DNA of 64,000 nt, from NCBI GenBank assembly GCA_011391255.1, contig JAABQV010000010.1, positions 1-64,000 of the forward strand, given 5' to 3'. Below are positions 54,591-63,836 of this stretch, piece after piece (the stretch's first letter is position 1; the number at the start of each line of letters is the position of its first letter). The notes below the pieces were generated by a model that ran no database searches, had not been told where the DNA came from, and saw nothing but the letters and a program-made list of their open reading frames with translations. The stretch is from Dechloromonas sp. Lineage in GTDB: Bacteria > Pseudomonadota > Gammaproteobacteria > Burkholderiales > Rhodocyclaceae. The position numbers and the translations under genes are program-made.

Positions 54591-56888
54591 ATGACCCTAA
54601 ATGCACCAAATCCGGCCGGCAACGAACCGGCACTCCCTGACCGCTGGGCTGCCACGGTCGCTGCCAAACTTGCAGACGGCGAGAATATTCAGGCTTGGTT
54701 GAACGTCGACCTTGATGCCCGCCTGCAGTTTTCCAATGGTTTGGTGGTGCTCACCAACCGCCGCCTGCTCGCCCAGACACCTGGCGAAACAAGCTGGGGC
54801 GAATGGCCGCTGGAACCCGGCCTCAAGCTCAACCATCTCGACCATGCCGGCGTTGGTACGCTGGAATTGATTGACGAGTTGGGCCGCCTGGCCTGCTGGC
54901 GCTACACGCTGGGCCATAATCTGGCGGCGCTGCGCGTCATTGCCGAATTTGACCTGCACCTGCAAAGTTTGATCACCGGCCAGCCGGTAGAGCGCCCGCT
55001 CGAAGATTTCTGCCCCAAATGCAAAGCACCGCTTGAACCGGGTGAAGACGAATGCCCGATCTGCACCCGCGAAACCTCGACGCCGCCGTCCACCTGGACG
55101 CTGCTCCGCCTCTGGCGCTTTGCCAAACCCTACAAATGGCAACTGCTTGCCGGATTCCTGCTCACCCTGGCGTCGACCGCAGCAACGCTGGTCGCCCCCT
55201 ACCTGACCATGCCCTTGATGGACAAGGTTTTGATTCCGTTCCAGAACGGTCAGCCGATCGACTGGCCGCTAGTCAGCACTTACCTCGGCGGTCTATTTGC
55301 GGCGGCGCTGGTAGCCTGGTTGCTCGGCTGGCTGCGTACCTACATTCTGGCGCTGGTTTCAGAACGGATCGGTCGCGACCTGCGCACCACTACCTATGAG
55401 CACCTGCTCGGCCTCTCGCTGGAATACTTCGGCGGCAAGCGGACTGGCGACCTGATGGCACGCATCGGCTCGGAAACCGACCGTATCAACGTCTTCATCT
55501 CGCTGCACCTGCTCGATTTCGCGACTGACGTGCTGATGATCGTCATGACCTCGGTCATTCTCTTCTCGATCAATCCCTGGCTGGCCATCGTCACCTTGGT
55601 GCCGCTGCCCTTCATTGCCTACATGATCCATTACGTGCGCGACAAGTTGCGCACCGGCTTCGAGAAGGTTGACCGCGTCTGGGCCGAAGTCACCAACGTG
55701 CTGGCCGATACCATTCCAGGCATTCGCGTGGTCAAGGCCTTCGCCCAGGAAAAGCGCGAAGCCGAGCGCTTCCGCGAATCGAACAGCCGCAACCTGGCGA
55801 TGAACGACAAGCTGAACAAGACCTGGTCGCTGTTTTCACCAACCGTCACGCTACTCACTGAAGTCGGCCTGCTCGTCGTCTGGGCCTTCGGTATCTGGCA
55901 GATTTCCAAGAATGACATCACGGTTGGCGTGCTGACCGCCTTCCTCGCCTACATCAGCCGTTTCTACCTGCGTCTTGATTCAATGAGCCGCATCGTCTCG
56001 GTGACGCAAAAGGCCGCCGCAGGTGCCAAGCGGATTTTCGACATTCTCGACCACGTTTCCAGCGTGCCGGAACCAAACAATCCAGTCCATCTCGGCAAGT
56101 GTGAAGGCAGGCTTGAACTGCGCAAGGCCAGCTTCCGCTATGGCACGCGCGCCGTCACCCGAGATGTCGATCTGATGATAGAACCCGGTGAAATGATTGG
56201 TCTGGTTGGCCACAGCGGTTCTGGCAAGAGCACGCTGGTCAATCTGATGTGCCGTTTCTACGACGTCACCGAAGGCGCGGTCTTCATTGATGGCGTTGAC
56301 GTCCGCTCAGTGCCGGTTGCCGAATTCCGCCAGAACATCGGCCTCGTGCTGCAGGAGCCCTTCCTCTTCTTCGGCACGATTGCCGAGAACATCGCTTACG
56401 GCAAACCAGATGCTTCACGCGGCGAAATCATTGCCGCCGCCCGCGCTGCCCACGCCCACGAATTTATCTTGCGCCTGCCGCATGGTTACGATTCTCTGGT
56501 CGGCGAACGCGGTCAGGGTTTGTCCGGCGGCGAGCGTCAACGCATCTCGATTGCCCGCGCCCTGCTGATCAATCCGCCGATTTTGATTCTCGACGAAGCA
56601 ACTTCTTCGGTCGACACCGAAACCGAGAAGGAAATCCAGAAGGCCCTCGACAATCTGGTGCGCGGCCGTACCACCATCGCCATCGCCCACCGCCTGTCCA
56701 CCTTACGCAAAGCCGACCGGCTGGTTGTCATGGATCGCGGCCGCATTGTTGAAATCGGCAACCACGATCAACTGATGGCCATTGAAGGGCATTACTACAA
56801 GCTCTACCAGGCCCAGGCGCGCAATGTCGATACCGAGCAGGAAGAACGGCGCAGCATCGAGTCGCCGAGCAAGGAGAACACCAAATGA
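54591..56888 (+). CDS. Cyanophycin-associated ABC exporter with N-terminal zinc ribbon
   Basis: This protein of about 765 residues has an N-terminal region (about 1-140, with LQFSNGLVVLTNRRLLAQTPG, like a PH-type fold). A zinc ribbon follows (CPKCKAPLEPGEDECPIC, about 142-160), then six membrane helices (about 180-450) and an ATPase domain. The ATPase motifs are GLVGHSGSGKSTLVNLM, LSGGERQRISIARALL and PILILDEATSSVD. Exporters of this build are found next to cyanophycin synthetase genes and are named for that link; the substrate is unknown. It overlaps the DUF1854 gene by 4 bases. The zinc ribbon would face the cytoplasm. Confidence 0.9.
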   Translation: MTLNAPNPAGNEPALPDRWAATVAAKLADGENIQAWLNVDLDARLQFSNGLVVLTNRRLLAQTPGETSWGEWPLEPGLKLNHLDHAGVGTLELIDELGRLACWRYTLGHNLAALRVIAEFDLHLQSLITGQPVERPLEDFCPKCKAPLEPGEDECPICTRETSTPPSTWTLLRLWRFAKPYKWQLLAGFLLTLASTAATLVAPYLTMPLMDKVLIPFQNGQPIDWPLVSTYLGGLFAAALVAWLLGWLRTYILALVSERIGRDLRTTTYEHLLGLSLEYFGGKRTGDLMARIGSETDRINVFISLHLLDFATDVLMIVMTSVILFSINPWLAIVTLVPLPFIAYMIHYVRDKLRTGFEKVDRVWAEVTNVLADTIPGIRVVKAFAQEKREAERFRESNSRNLAMNDKLNKTWSLFSPTVTLLTEVGLLVVWAFGIWQISKNDITVGVLTAFLAYISRFYLRLDSMSRIVSVTQKAAAGAKRIFDILDHVSSVPEPNNPVHLGKCEGRLELRKASFRYGTRAVTRDVDLMIEPGEMIGLVGHSGSGKSTLVNLMCRFYDVTEGAVFIDGVDVRSVPVAEFRQNIGLVLQEPFLFFGTIAENIAYGKPDASRGEIIAAARAAHAHEFILRLPHGYDSLVGERGQGLSGGERQRISIARALLINPPILILDEATSSVDTETEKEIQKALDNLVRGRTTIAIAHRLSTLRKADRLVVMDRGRIVEIGNHDQLMAIEGHYYKLYQAQARNVDTEQEERRSIESPSKENTK

Positions 56889-57355
56889 CAACGCCGGATT
56901 TCACCCTCAGTCGTGACGCTTACGGTCAACTCGTTTTACATGCCAAAAACGGCGATGCACACAAAGGCGTGACGCCGGTGCGAGCCTTCCCGATTGCCGC
57001 ACCCAACGAAGGCATTGCCCTGGTCAATTTTGAAGGCCACGAAGTCGGCTGGATTGATCACCTCGCTGATTTGCCCGCCGATCTCGGCCTGCTGCTTGAA
57101 GAAGAACTGGCCAGTCGCGAGTTTGTGCCGGAGATCGAGACAATTACCGAAGTATCCAGCTTCGCCTGCCCAAGCGTCTGGCAGGTGGCGACCAATCGCG
57201 GTGCGGCGCAGCTCATCCTCAAGGGTGAAGAAGACATCCGCCGCCTCTCGCAAAGTCAGTTGATGATCGCCGACACGCATGGCATCCAGTTTCTGATTCG
57301 CGATATCGGAACGCTTGATCGGCACAGCCGCAAACTGCTCGACCGCTTCCTGTAA
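56885..57355 (+). CDS. Cyanophycin-associated DUF1854 protein
   Basis: This 156-residue soluble protein matches DUF1854: FTLSRDAYGQLVLHAKNGDAHKGVTPVRAFPIAAP (seen by its GVTPVRAFPI part), SLVNFEGHEVGWIDHL-like VNFEGHEVGWIDHLADLP, EEELASREFVPEI and GIQFLIRDIGTLDRHSRKLLDRFL. The family co-occurs with the exporter and the cyanophycin synthetases, as here. No enzymatic motif is visible. It might be a regulatory or coupling subunit for the exporter; this is inference. It contains an uptake-like motif copy. Confidence 0.88.
   Translation: MTTPDFTLSRDAYGQLVLHAKNGDAHKGVTPVRAFPIAAPNEGIALVNFEGHEVGWIDHLADLPADLGLLLEEELASREFVPEIETITEVSSFACPSVWQVATNRGAAQLILKGEEDIRRLSQSQLMIADTHGIQFLIRDIGTLDRHSRKLLDRFL
56919..56950 (+). 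repeat. Uptake-like motif copy 17
   Basis: CTTACGGTCAAC (56919-56930, plus), then TCG, TTTTA, CATGCC and AAAAAC. It is inside the DUF1854 gene. Confidence 0.5.
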
Positions 57356-57474
57356 CGCCGTGTAGCGAAACGTGAGATTTTTTTGACGCCGGTAAGCCAT
57401 GCCCACCGGAAAGCGTTAATAATTGCTAGCTGCTACCAAAAATATTGCCAACGACGGAGCTGGGCTTAAAAAGC

Positions 57475-59721
57475 ATGAAGAAAAATGAAATGATCATTCG
57501 GGACATCATCACCCTGCGAGGCCCGAACATGTGGACGTATCGTCCGGTTCTCGAAGCCTGGGTCGATCTCGGCGAACTCGAGGACTTTCCCTCCAACAAG
57601 ATTCCCGGCTTTTACGAACGACTCTCGGCGTGGCTACCCTCGCTGGTTGAACACCGCTGCAGTTATGAAGAGCGCGGCGGCTTCCTGCGCCGGATAGAGG
57701 AGGGCACCTGGGCCGGCCACATCCTCGAACACATCACGCTGGAACTGCAAAACCTCGCCGGCTTACCCGGTGGTTTTGGCAAAACCCGCGAGACTTCCGA
57801 GCGCGGCGTTTATAAAGTAGCCGTTCGCGCCTGGCATGAAGAAGTTACCCGCGAAGCGCTCTACAAAGCTCGTGACCTGATCATGGCAGCAATCAACGAC
57901 ACGCCTTACGACGTTGCGGCGGCTGTTGAAGAACTCGGTGATATGGTCGATTCAAAATGTCTGGGCCCGTCGACAGCAAGTATTGTCGATGCCGCTGACG
58001 ACCGCGACATCCCGACCATCCGCCTGCTTGAAGACGGCAATCTCGTGCAGATTGGTTACGGTGCTGCGATGCGCCGCATCTGGACGGCTGAAACCGACCG
58101 CACCAGCGCCATCGCCGAAACCATTTCGCGCGACAAGGATTTGACCAAATCACTGCTTGAGTCCTGTGGCGTGCCGATCCCCGAGGGCCGTGAAGTCAGC
58201 AGCGCCGAAGACGCCTGGGAAGCCGCCGAAGACATCGGCCTGCCGGTCTGCATCAAGCCGGTCGATGGCAACCACGGGCGTGGCGTTTTCATCGACGTCA
58301 AGACCAAGGAAGAAATCGAAAAAGCCTACAAGATCGCTGTCGAAGAGGGCAGCGGCGTATTGGTCGAGCGCTCGATCCCCGGCACCGAACATCGAATGCT
58401 GGTGATCGGCGGCAAGCTGGTCGCTGCCAACCGGGGCGATATGGTGATGGTCACCGGCGACGGCAAATCAACGGTGACTGAACTGATCGCCTCGCAAGTC
58501 AATTCCGACCCGCGCCGTGGCCCGACAGAATTGCATCCACTGTCCAACATCCGCATCGACTCGGCTGCCCGCATGGAACTCGAGCGACAGAACCTGACTG
58601 CCGATTCGGTGCCAGCCAAAGATCGCGAAGTGCTGATCCAGCGCAACGCCAACCACGCCTTTGATGTCACCGATGAAGTGCATCCGGAAACCGCCGCGCT
58701 GGTCTCGCTGGCCGCCCGTGTCATCGGCCTCGACATTGCCGGCATTGATCTGGTGGCTGAAGACATCTCCAAGCCACTTTCTGCTCAGGGCGGCGCTATC
58801 GTTGAAGTCAACGCCGGCCCGAGTCTACTGATGCACCTCAAACCGGGTATCGGCAAGCCACGGCCGGTCGGCAAGGCAATCGTTGACAACCTGTTCGCCC
58901 CGAACGAAAACGGCCGCATTCCGGTGGTAGGCGTTACCGGCACGCATGGCAAGACCACGGTTGCCAAGCTGGTTACTCACCTGATTTACGTTTCCGGCAA
59001 GCGCGTCGGCCTCGCCTGTAGTGACGGCGTCCATCTCGACCGCCGGCATGTGCAAAAGACGGATGCGGCGACCTGGATCGGCGGCCATCGCCTGCTACTC
59101 AACCGCGCACTGCAGGCAGCCGTGATTGAAAACGGCGCCCGCACTATCCTTGGTGAAGGTCTCGCTTATGACCGCTGCCAGGTCGGCATCGTCACCAATA
59201 TCGACATTGCTGCCGAAAATCTATCGCGCTGGGATGTTCATCCAAGTGGCGGCGAGTATTTCACGACCTACCGCAACACCTATCGCACGCAGGTCGATGT
59301 TGTCCTCAATAGCGGTTATGCCGTGCTCAATGCCTGCGATGAGGTCGTCGCAGACCTGGCCGAAATTTCCGATGGCGAGGTCATCCTCTTCGCCGCCGAT
59401 GCTGCCTGCCCGGCGATGGCTGCGCATCTTGCTGCCGGCAAGCGCGGGGTCATCGTCCGCGATGGGCGGATTGCGATCACCACCGGCAACGACGAAGCCT
59501 GGCTGATCTGCCGCCTCGGCGACGTCCCGCTGATCGGCAAGAAAAAAGATCCGGCGACGATTGCCAACGTCCTCGCTGCTGTTGCCGCCGGCTGGGCGCT
59601 GGGCATCACTTTCGACGCGATCAGCACCGGCATCAAGACCTTTGGTCTCGATCTACCCAGCCACAACACACTGCTCGCACAGGTTGTAAAAAAACCGCGC
59701 AAAGCGGCCGTCAAGAACTAA
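57475..59721 (+). CDS. cphA': Cyanophycin synthetase, short paralogue (CphA')
   Basis: This 748-residue protein (start MKKNEMIIRD) has an N domain (about 1-160), an ATP-grasp domain (about 205-470, CIKPVDGNHGRGV, then AIVEVNAGPSLLMH) and a Mur-ligase-like domain (about 485-748, VTGTHGKTTVAKLV). The enzyme class adds Asp and Arg to a growing poly-Asp backbone. The N domain contains HILEH (82-86), the inverted zinc motif HXXEH. The protein ends at KTFGLDLPSHNTLLAQ, about 110 residues short, so the C-terminal Mur-ligase lobe with its DYGHNP motif is absent. It is 15 bp upstream of the full-length synthetase. Confidence 0.9.
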   Translation: MKKNEMIIRDIITLRGPNMWTYRPVLEAWVDLGELEDFPSNKIPGFYERLSAWLPSLVEHRCSYEERGGFLRRIEEGTWAGHILEHITLELQNLAGLPGGFGKTRETSERGVYKVAVRAWHEEVTREALYKARDLIMAAINDTPYDVAAAVEELGDMVDSKCLGPSTASIVDAADDRDIPTIRLLEDGNLVQIGYGAAMRRIWTAETDRTSAIAETISRDKDLTKSLLESCGVPIPEGREVSSAEDAWEAAEDIGLPVCIKPVDGNHGRGVFIDVKTKEEIEKAYKIAVEEGSGVLVERSIPGTEHRMLVIGGKLVAANRGDMVMVTGDGKSTVTELIASQVNSDPRRGPTELHPLSNIRIDSAARMELERQNLTADSVPAKDREVLIQRNANHAFDVTDEVHPETAALVSLAARVIGLDIAGIDLVAEDISKPLSAQGGAIVEVNAGPSLLMHLKPGIGKPRPVGKAIVDNLFAPNENGRIPVVGVTGTHGKTTVAKLVTHLIYVSGKRVGLACSDGVHLDRRHVQKTDAATWIGGHRLLLNRALQAAVIENGARTILGEGLAYDRCQVGIVTNIDIAAENLSRWDVHPSGGEYFTTYRNTYRTQVDVVLNSGYAVLNACDEVVADLAEISDGEVILFAADAACPAMAAHLAAGKRGVIVRDGRIAITTGNDEAWLICRLGDVPLIGKKKDPATIANVLAAVAAGWALGITFDAISTGIKTFGLDLPSHNTLLAQVVKKPRKAAVKN

Positions 59722-59736
59722 CAAGGATAAAGCGTC

Positions 59737-62310
59737 ATGGACGTTTCCCGTATTCGTGCCCTGCGCGGCCCCAACCTGTGGAGCCGGCACACTGCCATTC
59801 AGGCCATCGTTAACTGTGAAGGTGCGGAAGCCGCAATTTCATCACTACCCAATTTTGAAAACCGTCTCCGTGAGCGCTTCCCGGAACTCGGCGACCTGAT
59901 TCCCGCCGATCACCTCGACACCGTCTCAATGGCGCACGCCCTTGAGTTTGCCGCGCTTGGCTTGCAGGCGCAGGCCGGTTGCCCGGTCACTTTCAGCCGC
60001 ACGGCGCAGGCCGTTGATGCCGGCATTTATCAGGTGGTCGTTGAATACACCGAAGAAGAAGTCGGGCGTCTGGCCTTTGAGCGTGCCGAGCAGCTTTGCC
60101 AAGCCGCGCTGAACGACACCCCTTTCGATCTCGACGCCATCCTCAAGGAATTGCGCGATCTCGATGAAGACATCCGCCTTGGCCCGTCAACCGGCGCCAT
60201 TGTCTCGGCAGCGGTTGCCCGTGGCATCCCCTATCGCCGCCTGACCCAGGGCAGCCTCGTCCAGTTCGGCTGGGGCAGCAAGCAGAAGCGCATCCAGGCA
60301 GCTGAAACCTGCTTCACCAGCGCCATTGCCGAGTCGATAGCGCAAGACAAGGAACTGACCAAAAACCTCCTGCACGCTGCCGGTGTTGCCGTTCCGCTTG
60401 GCCGTCCGGTCAAGGACGCCGATGATGCCTGGGCGGCCGCTCAGGAAATCGGCCTGCCAGTCGTCGTCAAGCCGCGCGATGGCAATCAGGGCAAGGGCAT
60501 TTCGGTCAACCTGACGGAAGAGCAACAGATCAAGAACGCCTACACCCTCGCCGAAGAATTCCGCGACGACATCCTGGTTGAAAAGTACCTGCCGGGTCAT
60601 GATTTCCGCCTGCTGGTCATCGGCGACAAACTGATCGCCGCCGCCCGCCGTGATCCACCGCTGGTCATCGGTGACGGCACCCATACCGTCCGCGAGCTGG
60701 TCAATATCGTCAATAGCGATCCGCGCCGCTCTGACGGTCACGCCACCTCGCTGACCAAAATTCGTTTTGACGAGATCGCCCTCGCCCGCCTTGCCGAACA
60801 GGGTTTTGATGCGGAAACCATCCCGCCGCGTGGCGTTCGCGTCGTCCTGCGCAACAACGCCAACCTGTCGACTGGCGGCACGGCTACCGACGTCACCGAT
60901 GACGTCCATCCCGAACTTGCCGCCTGCGCCGTCTCGGCGGCACAAACCGTCGGCCTCGACATCTGCGGCATCGACGTCGTCTGCGACACCATGCTCAAGC
61001 CGCTGGAAGACCAGGGCGGCGGCATTGTCGAATGCAACGCCGCGCCCGGCCTGCGCATGCACCTTGACCCCTCATTCGGCAAAGGCCGTGCGGTTGGCGA
61101 GGCGATCATCGGCATGATGTTCCCGGAAGGCGACAACGCCCGTATCCCGGTCGTTGCGATTGCCGGCACCAACGGCAAAACCACCACCAGCCGCCTGATC
61201 GGTCGCATTTTTGAAAGCAACGGCCTGCGCGTTGGTATGACCAGCACCGATGGCGTCTATATCGACGGCAAGCGCACCGACACCGGCGACTGCTCAGGCC
61301 CGAAGAGCGCGCGCAATGTCCTGCTGCACCCCGACGTTGATGCCGCCGTCTTCGAAACTGCCCGTGGTGGCGTGCTGCGCGAGGGGCTCGGTTTCGACAT
61401 GTGCGATGTCGCGGTGATCACCAACATCGGCCTCGGCGACCATCTCGGCCTCAACTTCATCACTACGGTCGACGAGCTTGCGGTGGTCAAAAGAGTCATC
61501 GTCGAGAACGTCACGCCCAACGGCAGCGCCGTGCTCAATGCGGCTGATCCGGTGGTCGCGGCGATGGCCCACCACTGCCACGGCAATATCATTTTCTTTG
61601 CCCGTGATCGCGCCAATCCGGTTCTCGCCACCCACCGCGCTCAAGGCAAGCGCGTCGTCCATGTCGAGCGCGACGCCATCATCTGCGGCGAAGGCCGCAA
61701 GAAACACCGGATTCCGCTGGCCAATGTGCCGCTGACCCGTAACGGGACAATCGGCTTCCAGGTCGAAAATGCCATGGCTGCCGCCGCAACAGGCTGGGCA
61801 CTTGGCTATTCGTGGGAAATCATCGAACGCGCTCTGGCCAATTTCGTCAGCGACGCCAACAGCACCCCCGGCCGGTTCAATGTTTTCGACTATAAGGGCG
61901 CCACCCTGATCGCCGACTACGGCCACAACCCGGATGCCATTCAAGCACTGGTCAATGCCGTCGAAAACATGCCGGCAGTTCGCCGCTCCGTCGTCATCAG
62001 CGGCGCCGGCGACCGCCGCGACGAAGACATCCGTCAGCAAACGGAAATCCTTGGCGACGCCTTCGATGATGTCATTCTTTACCAGGATGCCTGTCAGCGT
62101 GGCCGTGAAGATGGTGAAGTAATCAAGCTACTCCGTGATGGGCTGGCCAATGCCCGCCGCACCAAGCAGATTGATGCCATTGACGGTGAATTTATTGCCA
62201 TCGACAACGCATTAGCCAGGCTGCAAAAAGGTGACCTTTGCCTGATCCTGATCGATCAGGTCGAAGAATCACTGGCGCACATCGCCAAGCGCATCAGCGA
62301 AATTGGCTAG
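59737..62310 (+). CDS. cphA: Cyanophycin synthetase, full-length
   Basis: This 857-residue protein makes cyanophycin (multi-L-arginyl-poly-L-aspartate), a nitrogen store. Its N domain covers about 1-160 and its ATP-grasp domain about 210-480 (VVVKPRDGNQGKGISVNL, GIVECNAAPGLRMHLDPS). The Mur-ligase centre (VAIAGTNGKTTTSRLIG) is followed by a complete C-terminal lobe (GRFNVFDYKGATLIADYGHNPDAI, recognised by ADYGHNPDAI). The N-domain site that reads HILEH in the paralogue reads HALEF (67-71) here, so its second metal ligand is gone. An AAGGATAA Shine-Dalgarno precedes the ATG. No cyanophycinase gene lies nearby. Confidence 0.95.
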   Translation: MDVSRIRALRGPNLWSRHTAIQAIVNCEGAEAAISSLPNFENRLRERFPELGDLIPADHLDTVSMAHALEFAALGLQAQAGCPVTFSRTAQAVDAGIYQVVVEYTEEEVGRLAFERAEQLCQAALNDTPFDLDAILKELRDLDEDIRLGPSTGAIVSAAVARGIPYRRLTQGSLVQFGWGSKQKRIQAAETCFTSAIAESIAQDKELTKNLLHAAGVAVPLGRPVKDADDAWAAAQEIGLPVVVKPRDGNQGKGISVNLTEEQQIKNAYTLAEEFRDDILVEKYLPGHDFRLLVIGDKLIAAARRDPPLVIGDGTHTVRELVNIVNSDPRRSDGHATSLTKIRFDEIALARLAEQGFDAETIPPRGVRVVLRNNANLSTGGTATDVTDDVHPELAACAVSAAQTVGLDICGIDVVCDTMLKPLEDQGGGIVECNAAPGLRMHLDPSFGKGRAVGEAIIGMMFPEGDNARIPVVAIAGTNGKTTTSRLIGRIFESNGLRVGMTSTDGVYIDGKRTDTGDCSGPKSARNVLLHPDVDAAVFETARGGVLREGLGFDMCDVAVITNIGLGDHLGLNFITTVDELAVVKRVIVENVTPNGSAVLNAADPVVAAMAHHCHGNIIFFARDRANPVLATHRAQGKRVVHVERDAIICGEGRKKHRIPLANVPLTRNGTIGFQVENAMAAAATGWALGYSWEIIERALANFVSDANSTPGRFNVFDYKGATLIADYGHNPDAIQALVNAVENMPAVRRSVVISGAGDRRDEDIRQQTEILGDAFDDVILYQDACQRGREDGEVIKLLRDGLANARRTKQIDAIDGEFIAIDNALARLQKGDLCLILIDQVEESLAHIAKRISEIG

Positions 62311-62314
62311 ATTG

Positions 62315-62719
62315 ATGTTCAAGCTTCTCGTTGCATTGTTTTCTGCCAGCCTTAGTCTTGGTGCCCAGGCATATACCGGCGAAGAATTGCTCGGTGACTG
62401 CCTGGCTGCCGACGATGTCTATGCCGGCAAAACCAGCAGCGACCCCTACCAGTCAATCCGCAGCACACGCTGTATGTCCTACATTTCGGGCTTTGCCGAT
62501 GGCTATGCGGTCGGTGACTACCTGGCTGAAAAAGTTGGAGTCTCACTCAACGCCATCTGCTTGCCACAAGACAAGGATCTGCCCTACCGCATGGTTCGCT
62601 CCGTCCTCTCGCACCTCGAACGCTTGCCGCCCAAACCGCCAACGAGCACCGCGACACTGGTTGCCGCTGCACTATCGAAAACCTTCCCCTGTGCTGATCA
62701 GCTTGAACCGAAGAAGTGA
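62315..62719 (+). CDS. Secreted Rap1a/Tai-domain protein
   Basis: This 134-residue protein has a signal peptide (MFKLLVALFSASLSLGAQA). A Rap1a-type domain follows: GEELLGDCLAADD, RCMSYISGFADGYAVG and ICLPQDKDLPYRMVRSVLSHLE, with four cysteines that probably pair. Rap1a/Tai proteins neutralise type VI secretion amidase toxins in Serratia, but many family members stand alone with unknown roles. No toxin gene is beside it. The start at 62315, five bases after the cphA stop, is preferred over a TTG at 62303. Confidence 0.8.
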   Translation: MFKLLVALFSASLSLGAQAYTGEELLGDCLAADDVYAGKTSSDPYQSIRSTRCMSYISGFADGYAVGDYLAEKVGVSLNAICLPQDKDLPYRMVRSVLSHLERLPPKPPTSTATLVAAALSKTFPCADQLEPKK

Positions 62720-62744
62720 TTCGTGGATAATGCGGCCTTCTGTT

Positions 62745-62829
62745 GCCCCGGTGGCGGAATCGGTAGACGCAGCGGATTCAAAATCCGCCGCCGAAAGGTG
62801 TGCCAGTTCGAGTCTGGCCCGGGGCACCA
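62745..62829 (+). tRNA. tRNA-Leu (CAA)
   Basis: An 85-nt tRNA with acceptor stem GCCCCGG/CCGGGGC, anticodon CAA in the loop TTCAAAA (62777-62783), a long variable arm typical of class II tRNAs, a TTCGAGT T-loop and an encoded CCA (62827-62829). Confidence 0.96.
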
Positions 62830-62841
62830 AGTAGATGAGAC

Positions 62842-62869
62842 AAGGCTTTCCAGACGGAAAGCCTTTTTT
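62842..62869 (+). terminator. Terminator after tRNA-Leu
   Basis: AAGGCTTTCC and GGAAAGCCTT form a 10-bp stem with loop AGAC, followed by TTTT. It lies 12 bp after the tRNA CCA end. Confidence 0.9.
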
Positions 62870-63155
62870 CTTTTCTAGCTCTGAAATAGCTCACAGTACA
62901 CTTTCGGAGCGCTTGCTGAAAAACAGGAACACCTCTCAGCAGGCCCAGAGAACTTTCTTAAGGCCGCGAAAATCGCCTTTTGGGTTGCGTCCTTGCCTTG
63001 AGGTACGTTGCTTTCGGTGTTAGTCCGAACGGACCATTGCGCTAAGCAGCAATCATTATCAAAATGCATTCAAATCGTAACTCAGCATGAAGCCGTCCAA
63101 TGGTCCTCGTGATCAACCCGCTGAACACCTGCCAATTACTCCGAAGGAGCCATAA
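62870..63155. other. Intergenic stretch before PEP-CTERM gene
   Basis: I see no gene, RNA or strong promoter in these 286 bases. GGAG is present as a Shine-Dalgarno (CGAAGGAGCC) just before the 63156 ATG. PEP-CTERM genes are often driven by sigma-54 with PrsR, but no good GG-N10-GC element was found here. Confidence 0.5.
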
Positions 63156-63815
63156 ATGAACGCTTCCACAACCCTCAAGCCCTTGCTCGCATTTGTCGCA
63201 TTGTTGGCCGCCGTTGTCGCCACCCCGGTTTCTGCAGCGACCATTACCGGGCTCGTCAACACTGGTGCTTCTTCTGTCGCCGGGGCGCAAGACACTAATT
63301 ATTCCTTGACCCTCCCAAACAGCACCACCACGTATGGTTACGAAGCACCTGGTAATGATTGGCCGATTACTCCTTGGTTGGCAAATACCACCACTTCGCA
63401 GTGGCTGATGCCGTATGCGCCAGTCCAAGGTCGCGACAACCATCCGGCCGGTATCTACACGTGGCTTCTTTCCTTTGACCTTACCGGGTTCAAAGCAGAA
63501 ACAGCTTCGTTTTCCGGTCGTTGGTCGACGGACAACTCTGGAATTATCAAGCTGAATGGAACCACCTTGGCGAACAGTGCATCGACCTCATTCGAGCAAT
63601 GGAAAGACTTTTCTGCCACCAGGGGGTTTTTGGCCGGTTTGAACACACTTGAGTTTGTCCTGACCAACGCCTCTGGAGCGACTGGCAACCCGGCGGGCCT
63701 TCGTGTCGAATTCACCGATTCCAACGTTTCTGCAGTTCCGCTTCCCGCTGCAATCTGGATGTTTGGTTCCGCGTTGCTTGGTTTCATGGGCCTCTCGAAT
63801 CGCCGCAAGATTTAA
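63156..63815 (+). CDS. PEP-CTERM-type sorting domain protein
   Basis: This 219-residue protein has a signal peptide (LKPLLAFVALLAAVVATPVSA) and a Thr/Ser/Asn-rich exported middle part (about 27-190). It has a C-terminal sorting signal: VPLPAAIWMFGSALLGFMGL, then SNRRKI. The VPLPAA form is a known variant of the PEP motif recognised by exosortase, which cuts the tail and releases or anchors the protein in exopolysaccharide-producing bacteria. The body (FDLTGFKAETASFSGRWSTD, WKDFSATRGFLAGLNTLEF) looks like a small beta-sandwich of unknown role. No exosortase gene lies in the window. Confidence 0.88.
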   Translation: MNASTTLKPLLAFVALLAAVVATPVSAATITGLVNTGASSVAGAQDTNYSLTLPNSTTTYGYEAPGNDWPITPWLANTTTSQWLMPYAPVQGRDNHPAGIYTWLLSFDLTGFKAETASFSGRWSTDNSGIIKLNGTTLANSASTSFEQWKDFSATRGFLAGLNTLEFVLTNASGATGNPAGLRVEFTDSNVSAVPLPAAIWMFGSALLGFMGLSNRRKI

Positions 63816-63836
63816 GCAAACCCGGGATTGCACAGC

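Noticed and set aside
62870-63155. Sigma-54 promoter for the PEP-CTERM gene
   Set aside because: I looked for GG and GC 10 bp apart in a TGGCAC-TTGC context and found no acceptable match.
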